64,000 nt of DNA from Gymnopus androsaceus JB14. Lineage: Eukaryota > Basidiomycota > Agaricomycetes > Agaricales > Omphalotaceae. The position numbers and the translations under genes are program-made. The DNA lies in the NCBI GenBank assembly GCA_009733575.1, contig ML769478.1:1-64000 (forward strand), given 5' to 3'. Shown here in pieces: positions 58,114 to 64,000 of this stretch. The notes under the pieces are model-generated. The model was not told where the DNA came from. It was given only the letters and a program-made list of their open reading frames with translations, and did no database searches. Within the stretch, counting starts at the first letter, position 1, and each line of letters begins with the position of its first letter.

Positions 58114-58369
58114 CACCGGGGGCAAAGACCAAGGCACTTGATGTACAAGTGCCTCAAGCGCACCAGTCAACGTACTGGGTAACGCACTAGCTAGGGCACT
58201 TGCTGAAACAAAGGCAATGGGTATGCGGGCCAGTTTGCCAAGCCAAACTGGCATCAAATCTCAATGCTGCCTTTGCTCTTCAAATCATTACCTATGTGCG
58301 TTACCTGGTGCGTCACGTAGTGCATTAAAGGCACTGGATTTCTGGGTGCATTGGTCTTTTCCCCCAGTG
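58114..58369. mobile_element. CACT-ended MITE-like element (256 bp)
   Basis: Left end CACCGGGGGCAAAGACCAAG, right end (reverse complement) CACTGGGGGAAAAGACCAAT. Direct repeats TCA stand at 58111-58113 and 58370-58372. Subterminal pairing continues imperfectly, for example gcgcaccag...gggtaacgcac against gtgcgttacctggtgcgtc. End type and 3-bp target repeat are the same as in the foldback elements at 26 kb. No coding capacity. Confidence 0.75.
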
Positions 58370-58372
58370 TCA

Positions 58373-59635
58373 GTAAAACCTAGATATTTGCCACACTAGT
58401 AAATGTTGTTTATTCAGGAATGCAGCCTATCTAATGAATTCTCATACGTAGTTCTTCTTGGTGTCAAGAATTATGAACTGAACTATACTTAGTGCAGTCG
58501 CAGTTCCTCACAGTGTCCACTGCTAACCTTCGTACAGAACATGCATTTAACAGATATCTAGGTAATAAAAATTTTAGTAAGCAGATCCGTTTGGTATACA
58601 GTCTATAGGGCCTCGGTGGGGAGCAATCAGCTTTGTAAACACATGCTAAGATCGAATTTTTTTTACCTTGACATAAAAGTATACATTCAAGTCATGATGT
58701 CGAAATGAAGGCACAGGGTTAGTGAAAAATAATGGTGATGAGTTTGATTCAACAACAGTAACAACCACATTTCCCATCGAAAATATACATGATCATCAAA
58801 TTTGGTCTAGGCAACTAAAAATCAGTATATGGTATCAACTTGGTGAGCAGAGAGTATACACACTTGCCTGTACTGTATATCTTTGAGTGTTGTAAAATTT
58901 AAATATATAGAGCAGGACTGACTGAGCGGTGGAACTCAAAGTGAGGATAAAATATTGTTGATATCTACTTGGCCTCTCCAGCAGGCCTTATATACATGTC
59001 TTGTACATGTCCATATCATATCCAGATTTTTTAAGAATATCCCACAATATTTCACTAGGCTGAGTAAAAATCAGGAGCTGCATTATGGCAATGCCAAAGT
59101 GTCAAATACAATATTGAGGAGAGTCAACTATTTCAAAAATATATTTAAAGATGAAATTTTTGGCCGGAGGAGGTTGGAAACACATTACTCTTCAGAATAA
59201 ATGTTAAAAAATGTGACAAACTGTTGAAAAGAAAATACATCAAGATAACTGTTTTATGCTACAGCTAATAATAATCATGCCTGTTTCAGTGAGGGCTCAG
59301 ATCACTAAAGCCAGGGTGGCCTCCAGTGTTGAACAGCAAGTGAGACCAAATGGTGAAATCACATTACTAACCAAGTGTAAGGCTTGAGAGATGAAACAGT
59401 TGTAGAGGAGTTTAGTATTGTCTGTGAGGACAGTGAAGCAGTAGTATGCAGAGCAATAGGAACTACAGGTCAACTACTACAGCTTATATCCTAAATGTCT
59501 GTGAAACTATACAGTACCCTAAATCTAATAATAGGTACAGTATTGGTAAGTGTCCATGCATACAATGGTCCCTACAATGTGATGTATGTATATACATCAG
59601 CAGTTGATATCTTAGCTATAATCACATGTACGTAA
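58373..59635. other. AT-rich intergenic region
   Basis: No gene recognised. Frames are short and the sequence is rich in A/T runs. Confidence 0.5.
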
Positions 59636-60240
59636 ATAGTAGTGATGTGCTGGCTCAGTCTGAAAGCCCCAGGCCGGGCCAAGCTGAGCCAAGCCAAGCC
59701 ATGAAAAGCTGGGCCGTGACCTTTGGCCTGAGGCGGCTTTTGGCCCGGCCAGATTTTTGTGAAGCTGTGAGCTGGGGCCTCAGGCTGGGGCTTTTGAGAG
59801 TAGTATGAGGATTGTGTTTCCTGGAATTTTTGACCTCAAAAATGCTACTTCCAGTCTTTGAAGCAGCAATTTTGTTCTATTTGACTCAATTTTCTGCTTT
59901 AGATGTCATCTCAGAGTAAATAGCCTATCCATTTTGGGATACTAACCCTGGTATTTTCTCACACACACCAGAGACATGATCATTGGGTTTGTTGCACTCT
60001 TCAGCTTATAGCAAGGACTCTGTTTACTTCCAGTAAGCTATATTTAGTGTATAGTACTCATAATGCTTCCAAAGGACCACTCAGTGATGAGTTCTGCATG
60101 TGTACACAGCCACATCAAAAGCCCTGGCTTAAGCCAAAGCCAGGCCAGACCAAGCCAGGGCCTGGCTTCAGTTTTGGAAAGCCCAAGCCCAGGCCCACTC
60201 ATCAGAAAAAGCTGTTTTGGGCCTAGGAGGACCTGATGTC
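59636..60240. repeat. AAGCC/GGCC-rich repeat patches, possible hAT-like subterminal repeats
   Basis: Two patches (about 59650-59800 and 60115-60215) consist of repeated AAGCC, GGCC and CCAGG motifs on both strands. The left one is preceded by agtgatgtgctggctcag. Such GC-rich subterminal repeats after a TAGTGATGTGC-like terminus are known from hAT elements, but a matching right terminus was not found. A decayed element is likely. Confidence 0.4.
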
Positions 60241-60837
60241 TCCTAGGCTTCTTAAGCAACTTGAGACATCCTAGTTGGCCCAGGAAAAAGGGCAAAACTT
60301 TGGACACCTCAGGTGTCCTAGTCACAGTCAAAGCTATAATTTTTGGGCAAATTTTCCGCGGTGACCTGTGACCAGGGGGAAAAAATTTTGACTTCTCAAA
60401 GGCCTGTGACATGTGACTGTTGAATTGAATGAAATGGCACATTAAGAGTTACCAAAAGCTATAAATGCATCTGTAAGTCAAGCAATAGTAATAGAAGGAA
60501 TTGATATACTTACAAGACATCCGAAATACTTACCAATAGTAAGCCAAAAGTTAACGATAATGATGTCTGAAGTTTGAATACATTTTTGCAGCAGCCCCAG
60601 TAGGATTATTATTACCAGTGGTCAGGTAAAACAACTAAGACTGTTCTTGTACATAGCAGACTGATCCCAACCATCTTGTTGATGAGTTAGATTTGTGCTA
60701 GCCAAACAACAATCACTCCAATCAGATACAATCCAAAAGGTTTAATTTAATGCAAGGAAGGAGGTTGTTGAAGGTTCCCTCGACTACTAATTGATTCGAA
60801 GAGAAAAGCACTTGACAGTTGACACAGATAGTGCAAG

Positions 60838-61137
60838 ATGAACAAGGTTTTATATTTGGATGGAGGTTTTGAAAAGCCAACTAACGTACGACAACGCGCT
60901 GAACTAATTGAGGGAAAAAAGCAAACACCAAAGCACGGGTCAAGTATGCCAACTCAACAAAGGACTTTGCGTATCCACGGTGAAACACCAAAGCACAGGT
61001 CAAGTGCACCGACTCAACAAACAACTTTGCGTATCTCGGGAGCCTTTACGTCGCCGCGCAATGATACTCCAACTCTCAGGGATTCCTGCGAGTTACCTAA
61101 CAAGCTTATACAACCGCCGCGCAAGTCACTTGAGTAG
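60838..61137 (+). CDS. Hypothetical open frame containing a 60-bp tandem repeat
   Basis: A 99-codon frame starting MNKVLYLDGGFEKPTNVRQR. Two 60-bp units (60925-60984, 60985-61044) encode TPKHGSSMPTQQRTLRIHGE and TPKHRSSAPTQQTTLRISGA, so length and phase are kept. The sequence is basic and polar, without a known domain. It may be a remnant of a repetitive element or a chance open frame. Confidence 0.25.
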   Translation: MNKVLYLDGGFEKPTNVRQRAELIEGKKQTPKHGSSMPTQQRTLRIHGETPKHRSSAPTQQTTLRISGAFTSPRNDTPTLRDSCELPNKLIQPPRKSLE

Positions 61138-63480
61138 GCGTTTTTAACACACTCAGCGAAGAGCGGGCAAGGGGTAGAATCTGTTGGTAAAGCTAGGTAA
61201 TGCTCCGAGAAGCTTCCTCCCTAAAACTAGACCAATCCAACACTTAGGTCCAAGACCTTTCCTAATCAACAATGGGCTTGTCAAGGTGTGCACGTTAGGC
61301 TCCACCTGTGGTCCTAAGACTGATGTGACCTCTCTTCGAGATGAAAACCAGGAATGCTCAACTTAATAGCCAGGAAGTAGAATGAACTGCCTCAGTATTA
61401 TCGAGGTTACAAGAAGGCCACCCATTTCAAAGGTTGCAGAGGACAATGCAGATGCATCTGAGCGTGTACAAATCACTACAGGTCCTAAGATAGAACTGCA
61501 TTTCAGGTATCAAGTCTAACTTGTTATTCTGAGATAGAATAGCTACCCTTATATACTGAGTGAGATATAATAAAATAGGAAAATGAGAGAAACTGAGCAA
61601 GATAGGATGAAACAGAGTAAGCAAAATAGAAAAAGATAAATAATGTCCATATATGCATGTATACTATGGTTTTGCCTCGACGTTTTCCTGCCTCGTTTGT
61701 TTGTCTTCCTCGATTGGGTCAACTTTTGGGATTTTGGTCCGAATCGACTCGAGTCATTTGCCTTTTTACAAGGCTCGCCAGTTCCTTTAGCAGAACAGCC
61801 CTCGGAAGTATTTCTATGTTTTTCCTTGCCAATGGGAGACTGGTTATTATCCCTAGTTCCACGCGGTCTCGAGTCTAGATGCCTGGTAGCATATGGATCT
61901 CGGTAAAACGCTGAGGCTCAGATAGAAACACTCCTTGGTCCTTCCATACTCTAGAAGTAGCTACAGCAAGTGGGTCATGTGGCTGCGTTGGACTGCCATG
62001 GCCATCTGCCTGGGCACTTTCCAGTGAGCGTCAACTTTGAGGGCACTCGTTAGGGTACTTCCTCATCTCAGTCCACCTTGCTTTGTTTAATAAACTTGAG
62101 TGTCATTTAGACTCCTCGGTGAGCTGATCGCGGAAGCAATGCCTTGTTAAGACTTCGATCCCTTGGGTATATCCTTCAATGACCTAGCCTAGTATAACTG
62201 GTATGTGGGCTCGTTTATCTGCCTCAGTCAGCAACTTGTTATCCAACAAGCTTGCCTCGCTACACCATACTGCGCATAGGACTTTGATCGAGGCGCATTC
62301 ACAAAGTTAAGTATGGTACCATTGCGCGTACCGTTACTCTGCAACCTCTTGGGTATAATAGGTCCCCGGTAGATTTTAACTATCAGCTCGGGCTCACTAT
62401 AGTTCTCTTATTGACCATGTTTTGTTACAAACAGAACCTAGGATTATTGGTTCTGCGCAGTTCTAGCCTTAGCCAAAAAACCAGCGTATCATTGACAACC
62501 ATTAAGCTAAAATTCCAGCCATACAAGCTTCAGACACTCAAAATGTATTCCCTCCAGAGAGCCAGGAATTGCTGACAAAGAATACTGTGTTTGGGATTCT
62601 GAGGAGGATCCTCTATTTACCCACAGTCTGAAGTACAATAAGCAGGCAATATTTAATCATTTCCATCTCTTCATAAAAGCAAATCCTATTTGAGTTTTTT
62701 TGTTAGAAAATGTATCTTCAGCAAAAATTGGGTATTACCTAGAGAAAACCAATGCATTTGGAGCTTTGTTGAGAGAAAGCTCCAGAGATCTCTGGAGAGC
62801 ATCCATCCTTGGCTAATGAGGACAAGTTAGTGATATGCTAGTGGTCATCAGTAAATTGTGTATGCATACAACATCTATTGAATTATTTAACAAGGATAGG
62901 CCCATATGCGTCAATTGAAAACTGTGTTGGTGGTGTCTGCCACCACTGGACATGTGCTAGAGGCGACCAATACATACTTTGATGAACGTGCTAGCGTTAG
63001 CGCGACATTTTCATTGACTCGGATAAGGTCAGTCATCACCGAATTAACTACCATCAGAAGATTATTGACCTTCCCGCAAATTATCCGTTTAGACGTAACA
63101 ATGAACAATTGTACTTTGATTCTCAATCTCTGATTCCATCTCTGATACTGGTTCAACCCCATTCTGTCATAAGCCGAACTTGAACCCCACCAGAAGGTAT
63201 CATCATTCTGACCTTGTTACAGTAACTGCGGTTGAGCAAAAGGCAAACTCCGAAATATATAAACTAAGCATCCGCGGAAAGCTTAAAAAATTACGTAAAA
63301 AGGTCGACTTCTATCAGTTCAGACAGGTGTGAGTGTGACATAACTGTGACACGACATGATTTTCCACAAGCTTAAGGTGTGGCCGAAAAAAAAGTACATT
63401 TAAAAACCGAGGTATATCTGTAAAATAGTCGATTACAGCCCCGAACTTTGTGGAAAACACACAACACACACACACACAAA
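61138..63480. other. Intergenic, repeat-like region
   Basis: About 2.3 kb. Open frames around 61643-61906 have no motif. The sequence from 60.8 to 62.5 kb resembles decayed retroelement flank in texture, but I found no terminal repeats or reverse transcriptase motif. The last 400 bp are the promoter of the next gene. Confidence 0.4.
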
Positions 63481-64000
63481 ATGCCCTCCTCGTACTATAA
63501 GTCAGCTCGCACATACCACTGTTCTTCTGTCATCTCACTTACCCTGCATGCTTTTCCAGAGAGCCTGAATTTGAGACCATCCAGCTACATGGTGGTCAAA
63601 GACCGGACGCTGAAACCAATGCTCGCGCTGTGCCCATTTATGCCAGTTCCGGCTACGTGTTCAAAAGTTCTGCTGTAGGTGTTTTGTGTAGAGTGACTGT
63701 CTAACTGAGAAACTGACTGTGAGTTTCAGCACGGGGCAGACCTTTTTGGTCTGAGGTGCGAAACAGTTCTGTCCTAATACCCTCATTCACCCGATCATTA
63801 ATATTACAGAACTATGGGCCCAATCTATTCGCGCATAGGAGACCCAACAGGAGTCAGTAATGGTGTTGGTGTTTTTCGCGTGTATGCGCTGATCAGTTTT
63901 TGCATTAGAGCGTATTTGAAGAACGCATGGCTGCTCTTGAAGGAGGCACTGCTGCGGTCGCCGTCTCATCCGGAATGGCCGCTCAATTTCTCGCCATCTC
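63481..64000 (+). CDS. O-acetylhomoserine (thiol)-lyase, N-terminal part (runs off the window)
   Basis: PLP enzyme of the Cys/Met metabolism family that makes homocysteine from O-acetylhomoserine and sulfide. Exons 63481-63500, 63560-63674, 63730-63755, 63810-63852 and 63909 onward join in frame to give [74 protein letters not shown] and [20 protein letters not shown]. The YSRIGDPT and [18 protein letters not shown] segments are the family signature. The catalytic lysine lies beyond the window. The first exon has only 20 nt, so gene finders may miss the start. No lesion seen. The gene is probably housekeeping rather than part of the preceding cluster. Confidence 0.93.

Overview
The window looks like a piece of a basidiomycete (Agaricomycete) nuclear genome. 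Short GT-AG introns of about 50-60 nt interrupt most genes. The recognisable families are typical of mushroom-forming fungi: NRPS-like adenylation-thiolation-reductase (A-T-R) enzymes, a laccase, a DUF6533-type membrane protein, a TPR-CHAT protein, a membrane-anchored GH76-like enzyme, a cytochrome b561 and a WrbA-type quinone reductase. No rRNA, tRNA, CRISPR or viral features were recognised. Identification is from motifs and splice reconstruction by eye only.

Layout: 0-6.4 kb holds the end of an unidentified gene, a minus-strand A-T-R reductase with one intron, and a divergent NAD(P)-binding epimerase-like gene. 8-14.2 kb holds an F-box protein, a tiny Cys-rich protein and a WrbA flavoprotein, all on the minus strand. 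15.9-23.3 kb holds a DUF6533 membrane protein, an amidase and a GH76-like gene. 23.5-28.4 kb is accessory DNA: a degenerate gene of a local repeat family, a nested pair of foldback transposons and an unresolved gene-like stretch. 28.9-34.4 kb holds a cytochrome b561 and a multi-exon laccase. 34.4-39.5 kb is mostly debris, with partial copies of the GH76 end and its neighbouring family. 39.6-43.2 kb encodes a CHAT-domain protein whose reconstructed N-terminus has four membrane segments and whose frame contains a TGA. 43.5-48.1 kb is a further degenerate copy of the GH76-flank region. 50.1-57.5 kb is a two-gene block: a flavin monooxygenase of the Baeyer-Villiger/FMO type, then an A-T-R reductase with about 18 introns. 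57.5-63.5 kb is repeat-bearing, AT-rich intergenic DNA. The right edge is the start of an O-acetylhomoserine (thiol)-lyase.

The most plausible metabolic unit is the FMO plus A-T-R pair at 50-57.5 kb; a second candidate is the divergent A-T-R/epimerase pair at 0.6-6.4 kb. Substrates cannot be read from the sequence. The most unusual observations are the nested CACT-ended foldback elements, whose insertion can be undone exactly; the membrane-anchored CHAT protein with an in-frame stop; and several otherwise well-conserved genes carrying single-base frame breaks. The breaks are either recent decay or assembly error.
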